Shown here piece after piece: positions 1 to 9,364 of a DNA stretch of 64,000 nt. Below the pieces are notes generated by a model. It was not told the DNA's origin. It saw nothing but the letters and a program-made list of their open reading frames with translations, and made no database searches. Origin of the DNA: Acinetobacter sp. TR3 (GTDB lineage: Bacteria > Pseudomonadota > Gammaproteobacteria > Pseudomonadales > Moraxellaceae). Every line of letters begins with the position of its first letter. Position 1 is the first letter of the stretch. The translations under genes were made by a program, and so were the position numbers. The stretch spans positions 1,736,001 through 1,800,000 of the forward strand of contig NZ_CP114264.1 in NCBI RefSeq assembly GCF_027105055.1, read 5' to 3'.

Positions 1-13
1 AAGTAAATAAGCG

Positions 14-47
14 ATATGAAATAAAAATATTTTATTAAATTTCATAT
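14..47. repeat. AT-rich inverted repeat upstream of fahA
   Basis: A perfect 9-bp inverted repeat (ATATGAAAT at 14-22, ATTTCATAT at 39-47) flanks a 16-nt AT-rich centre. It lies about 70 bp before the fahA start. It has no T-tract, so it could be an operator for the catabolic operon or the hairpin end of a gene left of the window. I cannot separate these from the sequence. Confidence 0.4.
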
Positions 48-114
48 TATTAGGCTCAGAAAGATAAACAACCCAAATAGTTTTTGACAAAATTTGAGAC
101 AAGGAAAGCAAATT

Positions 115-1422
115 ATGACGCAACTTTTAACATCTTTTCTTGAAATAGATCCCCATTCAGATTTCACAATACATAATTTACCTTATGGTATTTTCAGTGA
201 AGTGCCTAATGGTCATAAGCGCGTTGGTGTTGCAATTGGTGAATGGGTACTTGACTTAGCCTTATTAGAGTCAGAAGGCTTATTAAATATTGATGGAAAT
301 ATAAATTTTTTCAATCAACCTACACTCAATAAATTTATTGAGTCAGGTAAACATAATTGGAATAACGTGCGCAAAATGCTGCAAAGTTTACTTTCAATTG
401 ATAATCCAATACTTCGCAATAATCATGATTTGATTTCTCAAGCTTTATTGAAAAGAGATAGCATTACGCTACATTTACCAATTCATATTCCTGGCTATAC
501 CGATTTCTACTCATCAAAAGAACATGCCACTAACGTTGGTACGATGTTTAGAGATCCTAAAAATGCTTTACTTCCGAACTGGAGTGAGCTTCCAGTTGGC
601 TACAATGGGCGTGCAAGTTCAGTCGTGGTCAGTGGCACAAATATCGTTCGCCCATCAGGTCAGATCAAACTACCAAATGTTGACCGTCCTATTTTCTCTG
701 CTACCCGTAAACTAGACTTTGAGTTAGAAACTGCGTTCGTTGTTGGTAAATCGACTGAACTAGGACAGCCTATTTCTATCGATAATGCATGGGATCATAT
801 TTTTGGTATGGTGCTATTGAACGATTGGTCCGCACGCGATATTCAACAATGGGAATATGTTCCTTTAGGACCATTTAATGCAAAAACTTTTGCAAGCGCC
901 ATTTCTCCGTGGGTTGTTACCATGGAAGCTCTTGAACCATTTAAAGTAAAAGGTCCAGAGCAAGATCCAAAACCACTAGATTATTTACAAGAAAATATTA
1001 CTAATAGCTACGACATTCATCTTAGCGTTGAGATACAAAGCCCTCAATCACAATCAACGGATGTCATTTGCCAAACAAACTTTAAATATATGTATTGGTC
1101 GATGGCACAACAACTCACTCATCACACCATTGCAGGTTGTAATGTCCAAGTTGGTGATCTTATGGGCTCGGGTACGATTTCTGGTTCAAAAATTGACTCT
1201 TATGGAAGTTTGTTAGAATTAACTTGGAATACGACCAAACCTATTACCCTATCTAATGGGGAAAAACGCGGTTTCTTAGAAGATGGAGATCGCGTCATCA
1301 TGAAAGGTTATTGTGAAAAAGATGGTATTCGTATCGGATTCGGTCAAGTCGAAAATACCATTCTTGCAGCGCATACATTTAACTTCGATAAAAAAGAGGT
1401 TGATCAGTATGAAACTGTATAG
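115..1422 (+). CDS. fahA: fumarylacetoacetase
   Basis: This enzyme hydrolyses 4-fumarylacetoacetate to fumarate and acetoacetate, the last ring-derived step of tyrosine/homogentisate breakdown in the cytosol. The 435-residue product has the normal family length. It has an N-terminal SH3-like part (residues about 15-115) and then the FAA-hydrolase fold with the signature DWSARDIQQWEYVPLGPF and a downstream GSGTISG segment. I chose the ATG at 115 because AAGGAA sits at 101-106; the open frame also runs back to a TTG at 94 without a better ribosome site. The end overlaps maiA by 14 bp, so the two are probably translationally coupled in one operon with the VOC gene and scoAB. The assignment is secure. 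Confidence 0.95.
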   Translation: MTQLLTSFLEIDPHSDFTIHNLPYGIFSEVPNGHKRVGVAIGEWVLDLALLESEGLLNIDGNINFFNQPTLNKFIESGKHNWNNVRKMLQSLLSIDNPILRNNHDLISQALLKRDSITLHLPIHIPGYTDFYSSKEHATNVGTMFRDPKNALLPNWSELPVGYNGRASSVVVSGTNIVRPSGQIKLPNVDRPIFSATRKLDFELETAFVVGKSTELGQPISIDNAWDHIFGMVLLNDWSARDIQQWEYVPLGPFNAKTFASAISPWVVTMEALEPFKVKGPEQDPKPLDYLQENITNSYDIHLSVEIQSPQSQSTDVICQTNFKYMYWSMAQQLTHHTIAGCNVQVGDLMGSGTISGSKIDSYGSLLELTWNTTKPITLSNGEKRGFLEDGDRVIMKGYCEKDGIRIGFGQVENTILAAHTFNFDKKEVDQYETV

Positions 1423-2041
1423 TTATTTTCGTAGCTCTGCTGCCTATCGTGTCCGTATTGCACTTAACCTAAAAGAACTTAGCTACGAAACTGAAAGCAT
1501 TCATTTAGTTAAAAATGAACAACAAATGGATCGCTATAAAAATTTAAATCCTAGCCAATTGGTGCCTACGCTCATTGATGAAGATCACGTTTTCTTACAA
1601 TCGATGAATATTTTAGAGTATTTGGAAGAACAATATCCAACCAAAGCTCTATTACCTAAAAATCTGGTTGAGCGTGCCAAAGTTCGTGCTTTTTCCCAAG
1701 CAATTGCTTGTGATATTCATCCTTTAAATAATTTAAGGGTATTGAAATATCTCAATCATGAACTTGCTATCACTGATCAGCAAAAAAATGATTGGTACAC
1801 ACATTGGGTAATCGAAGGCTTTAAAAGTCTAGAGCATCAACTTCAGCACTCAAATGGACAATTCTGTTTTGGAACTGAACCAACATTTGCAGACTGTTGT
1901 TTAATCCCCCAAGTCTATAACGCAAAACGTTTCAAAATTGATTTAAGTGCTTTCCCAAAAATTGAAAGTATTTATCTGCACTGTCTAACTCTCCCAGCAT
2001 TTCTACATGCCTCACCAGAACAACAACCAGATTGGGAATAA
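1409..2041 (+). CDS. maiA: maleylacetoacetate isomerase (zeta-class GST)
   Basis: It isomerises maleylacetoacetate to fumarylacetoacetate using glutathione, supplying the substrate of the preceding gene product. The 210-residue protein is a zeta-class glutathione transferase. The N-terminal thioredoxin-like half carries the class motif SSAAYRVRIALNLK, containing the catalytic serine, and then VPTLIDED and QSMNILEYLEEQYP for glutathione binding. The helical C-terminal half has GTEPTFADCCLIPQVYNA. I took the ATG at 1409, inside the end of fahA, because it gives the usual family N-terminus; the frame continues 96 bp upstream within fahA. The 14-bp overlap indicates coupled translation. Confidence 0.94.
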   Translation: MKLYSYFRSSAAYRVRIALNLKELSYETESIHLVKNEQQMDRYKNLNPSQLVPTLIDEDHVFLQSMNILEYLEEQYPTKALLPKNLVERAKVRAFSQAIACDIHPLNNLRVLKYLNHELAITDQQKNDWYTHWVIEGFKSLEHQLQHSNGQFCFGTEPTFADCCLIPQVYNAKRFKIDLSAFPKIESIYLHCLTLPAFLHASPEQQPDWE

Positions 2042-2057
2042 TGAAAAGGAATTTGAT

Positions 2058-2606
2058 ATGAGTTTTGCAATTAAAAAAATTCACCACGTTGCCTATCGCT
2101 GTAAAGATGCCAAAGAAACAGTGGAATGGTATAAAAAAATGCTGAATATGGATTTTATCCTAGCGTTTGCTGAAGACCATGTTCCTTCAACTAAAGCTTT
2201 TGATCCTTATATGCATTTGTTCTTGGATGCTGGGCAAGGAAATGTATTGGCTTTTTTTGAACTTCCAACACAGCCTGAAATGGGACGTGATGAAAATACA
2301 CCTCAATGGGTACAACATATTGCTTTCGAAGTTGAGAATCAGGAAGCACTACTAGATGCAAAAGCACATTTAGAGCAACACGGTGTAAAAGTCTTAGGTG
2401 TAACTAATCACGGTATTTTCCATTCTATTTATTTCTTTGATCCTAATGGACATCGCCTAGAGCTCACTTATAACGATAGTCATGCTGATGCCAAAATTGC
2501 TCGTATCACAGAAGAGATGAAACTTGAAATGTTAGATGAATGGAGCCGTACCAAACGAGCACCTCAACACACACATTTCTTGCATGAAGAAGAATTAGGA
2601 GCATAG
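2058..2606 (+). CDS. VOC (glyoxalase-fold) metalloprotein in tyrosine catabolic operon
   Basis: This is a 182-residue vicinal-oxygen-chelate superfamily protein. Its N-terminal segment IHHVAYRC, the central VQHIAFEV and the late GHRLELTYN carry His, His and Glu at the positions of the family metal ligands. [13 protein letters not shown] resembles the equivalent strand of type I extradiol dioxygenases. The start at 2058 follows AAAGGA at 2044-2049. It sits 2 bp before scoA and 16 bp after maiA, so it is certainly part of the pathway operon. No cupin-type homogentisate 1,2-dioxygenase is visible in the window although every other step from 4-hydroxyphenylpyruvate is. I infer it may perform that ring opening, but a role in detoxification or isomerisation is also possible. 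Confidence 0.85.
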   Translation: MSFAIKKIHHVAYRCKDAKETVEWYKKMLNMDFILAFAEDHVPSTKAFDPYMHLFLDAGQGNVLAFFELPTQPEMGRDENTPQWVQHIAFEVENQEALLDAKAHLEQHGVKVLGVTNHGIFHSIYFFDPNGHRLELTYNDSHADAKIARITEEMKLEMLDEWSRTKRAPQHTHFLHEEELGA

Positions 2607-2608
2607 AC

Positions 2609-3313
2609 ATGGTCAACAAAGTCTCTGTAAATGCCGAAACAGCACTTCAAGGTATCGTCAAAGATGGTCAAACCATTGCTGTTGGTGGTTTTGGATTATG
2701 TGGTATCCCAGAAGCGTTGATTCAAGCTTTAAAACAAAGTGGTGTTAAACAACTTACTTGTATTAGTAATAACGCTGGCGTAGATGACTATGGGCTTGGT
2801 TTATTGCTACAAACCAAACAGATTAAAAAAATGATTTCATCTTATGTCGGTGAAAATAAAGAATTCGAACGCCAATTTTTAAACGGCGAATTAGAAGTTG
2901 AACTCACTCCTCAAGGGACACTCGCCGAAAAACTTCGTGCTGGAGGTGCAGGTATTCCTGCATTTTATACCGCGACTGGTGTCGGAACAAGCATCGCTGA
3001 AGGTAAAGAGGTTCGAGAGTTTCAAGGTAAGTCTTATTTACTCGAATCATCATTAACCGCTGATGTTGCTTTAATCAAAGCTTATAAAGCAGATAAAGCA
3101 GGAAATTTAGTTTTCAGAAAAACTGCGCGTAATTTTAATCCTGAATGTGCAATGGCGGGTCGCTATACCATCGTTGAGGTCGAGCAAATTGTTGAGCTGG
3201 GCGAAATCGATCCAGACGATATTCACTTAGCAGGTATCTATGTGAATGCAGTCGTTTTGAATGCTAATCCAGAGAAACGTATTGAACAACGTACATTAAA
3301 AGTTGCTGTATAA
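2609..3313 (+). CDS. scoA: 3-oxoacid CoA-transferase subunit A
   Basis: This is the alpha subunit of succinyl-CoA:acetoacetate CoA-transferase, which activates acetoacetate released by FahA so that it can be thiolysed to acetyl-CoA. The 234-residue protein contains the glycine-rich CoA-transferase motif [13 protein letters not shown] near residue 26 and the [15 protein letters not shown] and [15 protein letters not shown] segments typical of family I alpha subunits. AGGAG precedes the ATG. It is followed after 10 bp by scoB. Placement right after maiA/fahA and the VOC gene indicates dedication to tyrosine breakdown, although a ketone-body-like role in general acetoacetate use is equally compatible. 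The substrate (succinyl-CoA) is inferred from family knowledge. Confidence 0.93.
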   Translation: MVNKVSVNAETALQGIVKDGQTIAVGGFGLCGIPEALIQALKQSGVKQLTCISNNAGVDDYGLGLLLQTKQIKKMISSYVGENKEFERQFLNGELEVELTPQGTLAEKLRAGGAGIPAFYTATGVGTSIAEGKEVREFQGKSYLLESSLTADVALIKAYKADKAGNLVFRKTARNFNPECAMAGRYTIVEVEQIVELGEIDPDDIHLAGIYVNAVVLNANPEKRIEQRTLKVAV

Positions 3314-3323
3314 GGAGTGAGTC

Positions 3324-3965
3324 ATGGCATGGACTAAACAACAAATGGCACAACGTGCAGCCCAAGAATTACAAGATGGCTTTTATGTAAATTTGGGTAT
3401 TGGTTTACCAACCTTAGTAGCAAACTATATTCCTACTGGTATAGATGTTTGGTTACAGTCTGAAAATGGATTATTGGGTATTGATGAATTTCCGACTGAA
3501 GAACATGTCGATGCAGATCTAATCAATGCTGGTAAACAAACCGTAACTGTAAAAAATGGTGGCGCATTCTTTTCAAGTTCTGAATCATTTGCGATGATCC
3601 GTGGTGGACGTGTTAACTTGGCCATCTTAGGTGCAATGGAAGTATCAGAACAAGGTGATCTTGCCAACTGGATGATTCCAGGAAAGAAAGTTAAAGGCAT
3701 GGGTGGTGCAATGGATTTGGTTGCTGGAGTACAGAAAGTTGTCGTCTTGATGGAGCACTCCACCAAAGATGGTCAACCCAAAATCCTAAAGAACTGTACT
3801 TTGCCTCTAACAGGTAGTCAGGTTGTGAATCGTATTATCAGTGATTTAGGTGTACTGGATATCACAGAACACGGTGTGGAACTTGTTGAATTAGCAGAGC
3901 AAGTGAGCTTTGATGAAATACAAGCAGCAACTGGTATTGAAATTCGAAATACACTTGCAGCATAA
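3324..3965 (+). CDS. scoB: 3-oxoacid CoA-transferase subunit B
   Basis: This is the beta subunit of the same CoA-transferase. The 213-residue protein carries the catalytic glutamate in QSENGLLGI at about residue 47, preceded by [13 protein letters not shown], both diagnostic for family I beta subunits. The glutamate forms the enzyme-CoA thioester during transfer. Further along, [10 protein letters not shown] is the usual conserved glycine-rich segment. GGAGTG precedes the start, and the gene is 10 bp after scoA. It is the last gene of the operon and is followed within 7 bp by a strong hairpin with a T-run. Confidence 0.93.
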   Translation: MAWTKQQMAQRAAQELQDGFYVNLGIGLPTLVANYIPTGIDVWLQSENGLLGIDEFPTEEHVDADLINAGKQTVTVKNGGAFFSSSESFAMIRGGRVNLAILGAMEVSEQGDLANWMIPGKKVKGMGGAMDLVAGVQKVVVLMEHSTKDGQPKILKNCTLPLTGSQVVNRIISDLGVLDITEHGVELVELAEQVSFDEIQAATGIEIRNTLAA

Positions 3966-3971
3966 GTTTCT

Positions 3972-4010
3972 ATCGGTATTGAAGAAATATAGCTTTAATA
4001 CCGATTTTTT
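3972..4010 (+). terminator. rho-independent terminator after scoB
   Basis: A perfect 9-bp stem (ATCGGTATT at 3972-3980 with AATACCGAT at 3997-4005) ends in a run of six T at 4005-4010, immediately after the scoB stop. It marks the end of the fahA-maiA-VOC-scoAB operon and isolates the IclR gene, which therefore needs its own promoter in 4011-4236. Confidence 0.85.
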
Positions 4011-4236
4011 ATTGCCTAAATTTCATCGAAGTCGCATCCTTAAGTTTATTTTTAATATGATAAGGTGGAGTGTAAGAATACAAATCATCAGAATATGCTT
4101 ATACAATTCACCTATTTAAGTCATTTAAAAAGATGATTTTTATTTTATCCATTACTCAGGCATTATGTGCTGAGTTGATGTTGTAAAAATGATCCATAGA
4201 ACACCACTAAAGAGAATCTAGATTAAGGGCTATTGA

Positions 4237-5016
4237 ATGATTGAAGAAAAGTTATCTGGTGGGGTTCAATCTCTTGAGGTAGGTTTAACCGTACTCAATG
4301 CACTTTTAGAACACAATAAACCAATTATTTTGAAAGATCTGTCTCATAAGCTAGATATGCATCCTGCCAAAGTACATCGTTATTTGGTTAGCCTAATTCG
4401 TATGAATTACGCCAAACAATTAGATGATGGGCAATATACTTTAGGAGATCAAGCTTGGCGTTTAGGTCTGAGCTGTATTCAACATACTGATGTTTTACAA
4501 CTGGTTCAGCATCTAATTTATGAATTACAGAATAAGATCGGTTGTGGCATCCAGATTAGCAAATGGTCACCTCAAGGTCCTTTGGTTGTTCAGTCAATCG
4601 AATCAAATCACCCGATTTCAATTGTGACCAAAGTAGGTTCAATTATGCCTTTGGTCAACTCTGCTGCAGGTCGTGTGTTTGCCTCATATTTACCTGAAGC
4701 AGTTATTAAGCCCCTTATGCAGGCTGAATGGGATAAAGCGACTCGTAATCATTATCCGATCAAGCCGAACGATTGGAATGAGTTCATCGCCTTAAAAGAG
4801 AAAACATTAGAATCTGGTATGGCGATTGCCCAAGGAGATTTACTCGTTGGAATCAATGCTGTCGGTATTCCAATCTTCAATGCTCACCGCTCGATGGAAT
4901 TTTGTATTGTTGCTTTAGATAGCGAAATGTTTTTACCTGTACATCAAGACAGTGAAAAACTCGAATTTTTTAAACGCGAAGTCGCTGCAATCAATCAATT
5001 TATTCAAACACGATAA
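4237..5016 (+). CDS. IclR-family transcriptional regulator
   Basis: A 259-residue IclR-type protein. The N-terminal winged helix-turn-helix (residues about 10-70, including PIILKDLSHKLDMHPAKVHR) is followed by the GAF-like effector-binding domain with the typical LVNSAAGRVFASYLPE segment and a late VGINAVGIPIFNAHR segment. It lies between the fahA operon and hppD. IclR-type regulators such as HmgR are known to control homogentisate genes, so I infer it senses homogentisate or 4-hydroxyphenylpyruvate. A 16-bp inverted repeat upstream of hppD is a candidate operator. The gene ends convergently with hppD across a shared terminator. Confidence 0.88.
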   Translation: MIEEKLSGGVQSLEVGLTVLNALLEHNKPIILKDLSHKLDMHPAKVHRYLVSLIRMNYAKQLDDGQYTLGDQAWRLGLSCIQHTDVLQLVQHLIYELQNKIGCGIQISKWSPQGPLVVQSIESNHPISIVTKVGSIMPLVNSAAGRVFASYLPEAVIKPLMQAEWDKATRNHYPIKPNDWNEFIALKEKTLESGMAIAQGDLLVGINAVGIPIFNAHRSMEFCIVALDSEMFLPVHQDSEKLEFFKREVAAINQFIQTR

Positions 5017-5031
5017 ATATTTGCAAATAAA

Positions 5032-5059
5032 AAAGCCAAGAAATAAATTTCTTGGCTTT
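5032..5059. terminator. bidirectional terminator between the IclR gene and hppD
   Basis: A 12-bp perfect stem (AAAGCCAAGAAA at 5032-5043 and TTTCTTGGCTTT at 5048-5059) with a 4-nt loop has T-rich sequence on the plus side and an A-run (T-run on the minus strand) on the other. It can stop both converging genes. Confidence 0.85.
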
Positions 5060-5074
5060 CTCTTTTTAAAGTTT

Positions 5075-6130
5075 TTATTTTGCTTCTAATACACCGCGGC
5101 GGATTTGATCACGTTCAATTGATTCAAATAGTGCTTTGAAGTTCCCTTCACCAAAACCATCATCGTCCTTTCGTTGAATAAACTCAAAGAACACTGGTCC
5201 AAGCATATTTTGAGAAAAAATCTGCAACAGCAACTTTTTCTGACCATCTTTGGTATTACCATCGAGCAAAATACCACGCTTTTGTAATTCTTCAGTAGGT
5301 TCACCATGTGCTGGTAAACGATCCTTCAACATTTCGTAATAGGTCTCTGGTGGTGGTGTCATAAACTCCAAACCTAACCCTTTTAACTTATCCCATGTTG
5401 AAAGCAAATCATCAGTAATAAAAGCAATATGCTGAATGCCTTCACCATTAAAATCTGCTAAAAATTCAGCAATTTGACCATTACCTTTATCTGAATCTTC
5501 ATTTAATGGGATACGGATCATGCCATCTGGTGCAGTCAAAGCTTTTGAAGTCAGACCAGTATATTCACCTTTAATATCAAAATAACGAATTTCTTGGAAA
5601 TTAAAAATCTTCTCGTAGAAATTTGCCCAATAATCCATACGCCCTTTATAGACATTATGAGTTAAATGATCAATTTCGTTTAAACCAGCGCCTTTGGGAT
5701 TTTTATCTACGTCATCAAAGAAGACAAAGTCATTAGAATAAATATCACGGTCAACAAGGAAAATTGGCATTCCGCCAATTCCTTTAATCGCAGGAATATT
5801 GAGTTCCATCGGTCCAGCTTGTGTGTACATCGGCTCAGCACCAAGCTCAACAGCATTTTTAAAGGCTTTAGCTGCATCGCGGGTTCTAAACCCCATTGCA
5901 CATGCAGATGGGCCGTGTTCTTTGAAGAAGAATGAAGCATAAGATTCAGGCTGATAATTCAAAATGATATTGATATTACCTTGGCGCCATAAATAAACTT
6001 TTTTAGATTTATGTTTTGCGACTTTAGAAAAACCGATTGTTTCAAAAATTTGATCTAAGCCATTTTCCGTCGAAACAAACTCAATAAAAGCAAAACCACA
6101 TAGTTCTAATGGGTTATCTAAAATGTCCAT
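5075..6130 (-). CDS. hppD: 4-hydroxyphenylpyruvate dioxygenase
   Basis: This Fe(II) enzyme converts 4-hydroxyphenylpyruvate to homogentisate, the entry step of the pathway whose end lies upstream on the other strand. The 351-residue protein has two VOC-fold halves. The iron ligands are visible in EIDHLTHNV (about residue 157), EGIQHIAFI (about 237) and [10 protein letters not shown] (about 320), and the C-terminal [18 protein letters not shown] helix closes the active site. It is transcribed towards the IclR gene from a long upstream region (6131-6630) that probably holds its promoter and operator. Confidence 0.95.
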   Translation of the reverse strand: MDILDNPLELCGFAFIEFVSTENGLDQIFETIGFSKVAKHKSKKVYLWRQGNINIILNYQPESYASFFFKEHGPSACAMGFRTRDAAKAFKNAVELGAEPMYTQAGPMELNIPAIKGIGGMPIFLVDRDIYSNDFVFFDDVDKNPKGAGLNEIDHLTHNVYKGRMDYWANFYEKIFNFQEIRYFDIKGEYTGLTSKALTAPDGMIRIPLNEDSDKGNGQIAEFLADFNGEGIQHIAFITDDLLSTWDKLKGLGLEFMTPPPETYYEMLKDRLPAHGEPTEELQKRGILLDGNTKDGQKKLLLQIFSQNMLGPVFFEFIQRKDDDGFGEGNFKALFESIERDQIRRGVLEAK

Positions 6131-6406
6131 CTAGTTTCCCTTATTTAGATAAATTCATCCGTTTGAATACTAAACACATGCTTATGTATAACAATCAATA
6201 GCATCTGCTTAACTTACTAGAAAAGGTAACAAGTGTTTTTATAAGTGTCTCAAAAACATCCTGATTGAAACCTTTCCTGTCCTTACTGCAACCAATACAT
6301 CTTTTAGAAAACCTATTCTCAGTATTGGTTTTAATCCATAAAACCATGCTACAAGAAAGATTAAATTTATGCAATACATAATTTAATTATGAATAGTGTA
6401 ATTTAA

Positions 6407-6422
6407 TGAGATTTCAATCTCA
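6407..6422. promoter_or_regulatory. candidate operator upstream of hppD
   Basis: A 16-bp inverted repeat, TGAGATT-TC-AATCTCA, is the clearest dyad in the 500-bp region between hppD (minus) and the GltB-like gene (plus). Its size suits an IclR dimer, and the IclR gene is the neighbour of hppD. Binding is inference only. The rest of 6131-6630 is AT-rich and shows no gene. Confidence 0.4.
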
Positions 6423-6630
6423 CCAAAATTAGGTGAATTTTCACTAGAATAAAATTTAAAAAACAAGCACGCCATATCAAAATCTGACATTCTTAAAAAT
6501 CGAGTAAATAAATCCCGATGTGTTACAAGTCAATTAAAAATAATTATCAAATCTAACAATTCGTTACTTGTAGATTGCATAGGTTCAGGGCATGGTTTGA
6601 CTACTGCTGAATTATAGGAAATTGTTGCCT

Positions 6631-8301
6631 ATGGCTAGCCCTGCTCAAGCAATAAGACATAAATTACTTAATACTTTCTTTTCAAGACACTCAGTTTGGT
6701 TTCTTTGTATTTTTACTGCTTTAACCATTACTTGGTTTAGAACGATTTATACACCACATACCATTTATTATTTTATTTCAGATACGTTATTAAATACGCT
6801 ATGGCTTGTCACCAGCTTACTAAGCCTCTTGGGTCTACATGATTTATTGCAAAAAAAGCATGCAATACTCAGAAACTATCCGATTTTAGGGCATTTCCGT
6901 TTTATCTTTGAAGATGTTCGACCTGAGATCAGACAATACTTTATAGAGTCAGATCAAGATGCATTACCCTTTTCAAGAATGCAACGTAGTCTTGTTTATC
7001 AACGTGCAAAAAATGAAAATGCAGACAAACCATTTGGTTCAATTATTGATGTTTATGAACCAAACTATCGCTTTATCGTTCATTCAATTTCTCCATGCCC
7101 GCCTGCCGACCCAAGCACTTTTCGCGTAAAGATTGGCAATAGCCAATGTAGTCAACCCTACAGTGCATCCATAATGAATATTTCTGCCATGAGTTTTGGA
7201 AGTTTAAGTGCGAATGCAATTCGTGCACTCAACAAAGGCGCTCATCTAGGAAATTTCTATCATGATACAGGCGAAGGTAGCTTGAGCCCTTATCATCTGG
7301 AAAATGGTGGTGACATCGTATGGCAAATTGCAAGTGGCTATTTTGGATGTCGTACTGTTGATGGATTATTTGATCCTGAGAAATTTAGACAACAAGCACA
7401 AAATCCAAAAATTAAGATGATTGAGCTCAAACTCTCTCAAGGCGCGAAACCCGGACATGGTGGAATATTACCAAAACACAAAATTACGCAGGAAATTGCA
7501 GAAATACGAGGTGTTTCTAGAGACCAAGATTGTATTTCTCCTGCAAAACATCCAAGTTTTAACACACCTATCGAAATGATGTTCTTTATTCAAAAACTTA
7601 GAGAGCTATCTGGTGGAAAGCCCGTGGGTTTTAAACTGTGTATTGGTCAACCTTGGCAATTTATGAGTATTGTCAAAGCGATGCTTGAAACCAAAATCAT
7701 CCCTGACTTTATCGTCGTTGATGGCTCTGAAGGGGGGACAGGTGCAGCACCAATTGAATTTAGTGATTATATCGGCACTCCCTTAAGAGAAGGCTTACGC
7801 TTTGTACATAACACTTTAATAGGTGCAGGCTTACGACAACAAATCAAAATTGGTGCCAGTGGAAAAATGATTAGTGCTTTTGATATTGCGAGCAGCTTTG
7901 CTTTGGGCGCTGATTGGGTTAATTCAGCACGAGGCTTTATGTTTGCTGTGGGATGTATTCAAGCGCAAAGTTGTCATACGAACCAATGTCCTGTTGGAGT
8001 TGCAACGCAAGATCAAGATCGTCAAAAAGCGATAGATGTCCCGACTAAAGCAGAACGTGTATTTAATTTTCATAAAAATACATTATATGCATTATCAGAA
8101 ATGATTGCAGCTGCAGGCTTAAAGCATCCATCTGATATTAAAGCCCATCATCTTGCCCAGCGTATGAATGATCGTGAAATCAAAAATTATGCACAAATTC
8201 ATTTTTTTCTCAAAGAAAATGAATTACTGCAAAATGATCTGAACGATGAGGAAAATTTCTACTATAGAATGTGGAAATTAGCAGATGCTAATACATTCTA
8301 A
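6631..8301 (+). CDS. membrane-anchored FMN-binding glutamate-synthase-like protein
   Basis: A 556-residue protein with two hydrophobic segments near the N-terminus (about residues 25-45 and 55-75), then a domain like the FMN/Fe-S central part of glutamate synthase large subunit. Visible features are SAMSFGSLSANAIRALNKGA, GHGGILPKHKITQEIA, VVDGSEGGTGAAPIEFSDY (FMN phosphate region) and the cysteine cluster CIQAQSCHTNQCPVGVATQD, which would bind a 3Fe-4S centre. There is no N-terminal glutaminase domain, so it cannot be a complete GOGAT by itself. I chose the ATG at 6631 because AGGAA lies 10 bp upstream; TTG codons at 6622 and 6625 are alternatives. Its physiological substrate is unknown to me. 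Confidence 0.85.
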   Translation: MASPAQAIRHKLLNTFFSRHSVWFLCIFTALTITWFRTIYTPHTIYYFISDTLLNTLWLVTSLLSLLGLHDLLQKKHAILRNYPILGHFRFIFEDVRPEIRQYFIESDQDALPFSRMQRSLVYQRAKNENADKPFGSIIDVYEPNYRFIVHSISPCPPADPSTFRVKIGNSQCSQPYSASIMNISAMSFGSLSANAIRALNKGAHLGNFYHDTGEGSLSPYHLENGGDIVWQIASGYFGCRTVDGLFDPEKFRQQAQNPKIKMIELKLSQGAKPGHGGILPKHKITQEIAEIRGVSRDQDCISPAKHPSFNTPIEMMFFIQKLRELSGGKPVGFKLCIGQPWQFMSIVKAMLETKIIPDFIVVDGSEGGTGAAPIEFSDYIGTPLREGLRFVHNTLIGAGLRQQIKIGASGKMISAFDIASSFALGADWVNSARGFMFAVGCIQAQSCHTNQCPVGVATQDQDRQKAIDVPTKAERVFNFHKNTLYALSEMIAAAGLKHPSDIKAHHLAQRMNDREIKNYAQIHFFLKENELLQNDLNDEENFYYRMWKLADANTF

Positions 8302-8325
8302 TTCTAGTAATGCTTAAGCTATAAA

Positions 8326-8353
8326 AAATCACCACTAGTAATAGTGGTGATTT
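8326..8353. terminator. convergent terminator overlapping the hydrolase stop
   Basis: The stem AAATCACCACT (8326-8336) / AGTGGTGATTT (8343-8353), with a T-rich tail on the plus strand and an A-run on the left, separates the GltB-like gene from the hydrolase. The hairpin includes the last codons and stop of the minus-strand hydrolase. Confidence 0.75.
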
Positions 8354-9363
8354 GGTTTTGCATGTAAAAATGCTGGAATCAATCCAGTCAAAGCAGCTCG
8401 AATATCTGCACGCTCATTAATCAATTGATGTGAACCCTCTTCCAGCATCAACAAGGTCTGTAATCTAAATTTTCGGCGAATATATTCAATGTTGTAACGC
8501 CAATCTACTGTTTGATCGAGTGCACCTTGAGCAAGCCATACAGGAATACGACATGCAGGTCGATGTTCCATTTCTAACATCCATTTAGACATTGCTAAAA
8601 TCCAATCCATCCCCATCATTCGAGGCTGTAATGGATCAGTTAGGCGAATAAATCTTAAAAATTCAGGATTATGATTATTACGACGGAAATGTCGTGGTAC
8701 TTGGCTCTTTATACGACGAATAATTCCTAAGCCAACAGAGTTATGCCACCAAGCTGTTTTTGCGGGTCGAATCAATGGCGATAAGAGCAATACTCGATTA
8801 ACGATCGGATCTTCTCTACGCTCAGCAAATTCAAGTAAATGATGCATCCAAATCGCACCACCAGTACTTTGCCCTATTCCTAACCATGGTTTTGGTAATT
8901 GTATAGCACTACGAACAACATCATAAACTGCATGCAACACTTGCTGGTAATGATCAAAATTCTGAATACTTGCTGATGAGCCATTACTTAATCCGTGACC
9001 GGGCAGATCGTATGTAATAACACTGAATCCTTGATCAAGAATTTCTTTTATAATTGGTTGATAAATACCACTATGCTCTAAGTATCCATGTAATAAGCAT
9101 ACAGTACCTAAAATCTTTTCGCGTTGAGGCTGAAATACTTGTACATGTAAACGAAATAATGGCATTTCAACATAACCTTGCCAGTGTTCGCATTCAAGTG
9201 AATCTAAACCATAAAGCTTTCTATAGGCTTGTAGTGCTTTTGAAGGTTCTATTATTTTTGATAAATCAAGCGGCTCTAAAAGCTGAGGCGTTGTTTCTCT
9301 ATTGGGGATAGGTAAATCCAATTGTTTAAGTATTGTCGGATTTAAAAATGGAATATTGGACAT
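8335..9363 (-). CDS. alpha/beta hydrolase (monoacylglycerol-lipase-like)
   Basis: A 342-residue serine hydrolase. The nucleophile elbow is GIGQSTGGAIW, preceded by CLLHGYLEHSGIY (oxyanion strand) and TYDLPGHGLSNGS, which is the pattern of Hydrolase_4/lysophospholipase proteins. LAQGALDQTVDWRYN and LEEGSHQLINE supply the acid and histidine. No signal peptide is seen, so it is probably cytosolic. The ATG at 9363 is 1 bp after the stop of the preceding YdcF-like gene, which implies coupling; an upstream in-frame start would sit inside that gene. The lipid or ester substrate is unknown. Confidence 0.85.
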   Translation of the reverse strand: MSNIPFLNPTILKQLDLPIPNRETTPQLLEPLDLSKIIEPSKALQAYRKLYGLDSLECEHWQGYVEMPLFRLHVQVFQPQREKILGTVCLLHGYLEHSGIYQPIIKEILDQGFSVITYDLPGHGLSNGSSASIQNFDHYQQVLHAVYDVVRSAIQLPKPWLGIGQSTGGAIWMHHLLEFAERREDPIVNRVLLLSPLIRPAKTAWWHNSVGLGIIRRIKSQVPRHFRRNNHNPEFLRFIRLTDPLQPRMMGMDWILAMSKWMLEMEHRPACRIPVWLAQGALDQTVDWRYNIEYIRRKFRLQTLLMLEEGSHQLINERADIRAALTGLIPAFLHAKPNHHYY

Positions 9364-9364
9364 A

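Noticed and set aside
94..114. TTG start for fahA
   Set aside because: The ATG at 115 has a proper ribosome site and gives the family N-terminus.
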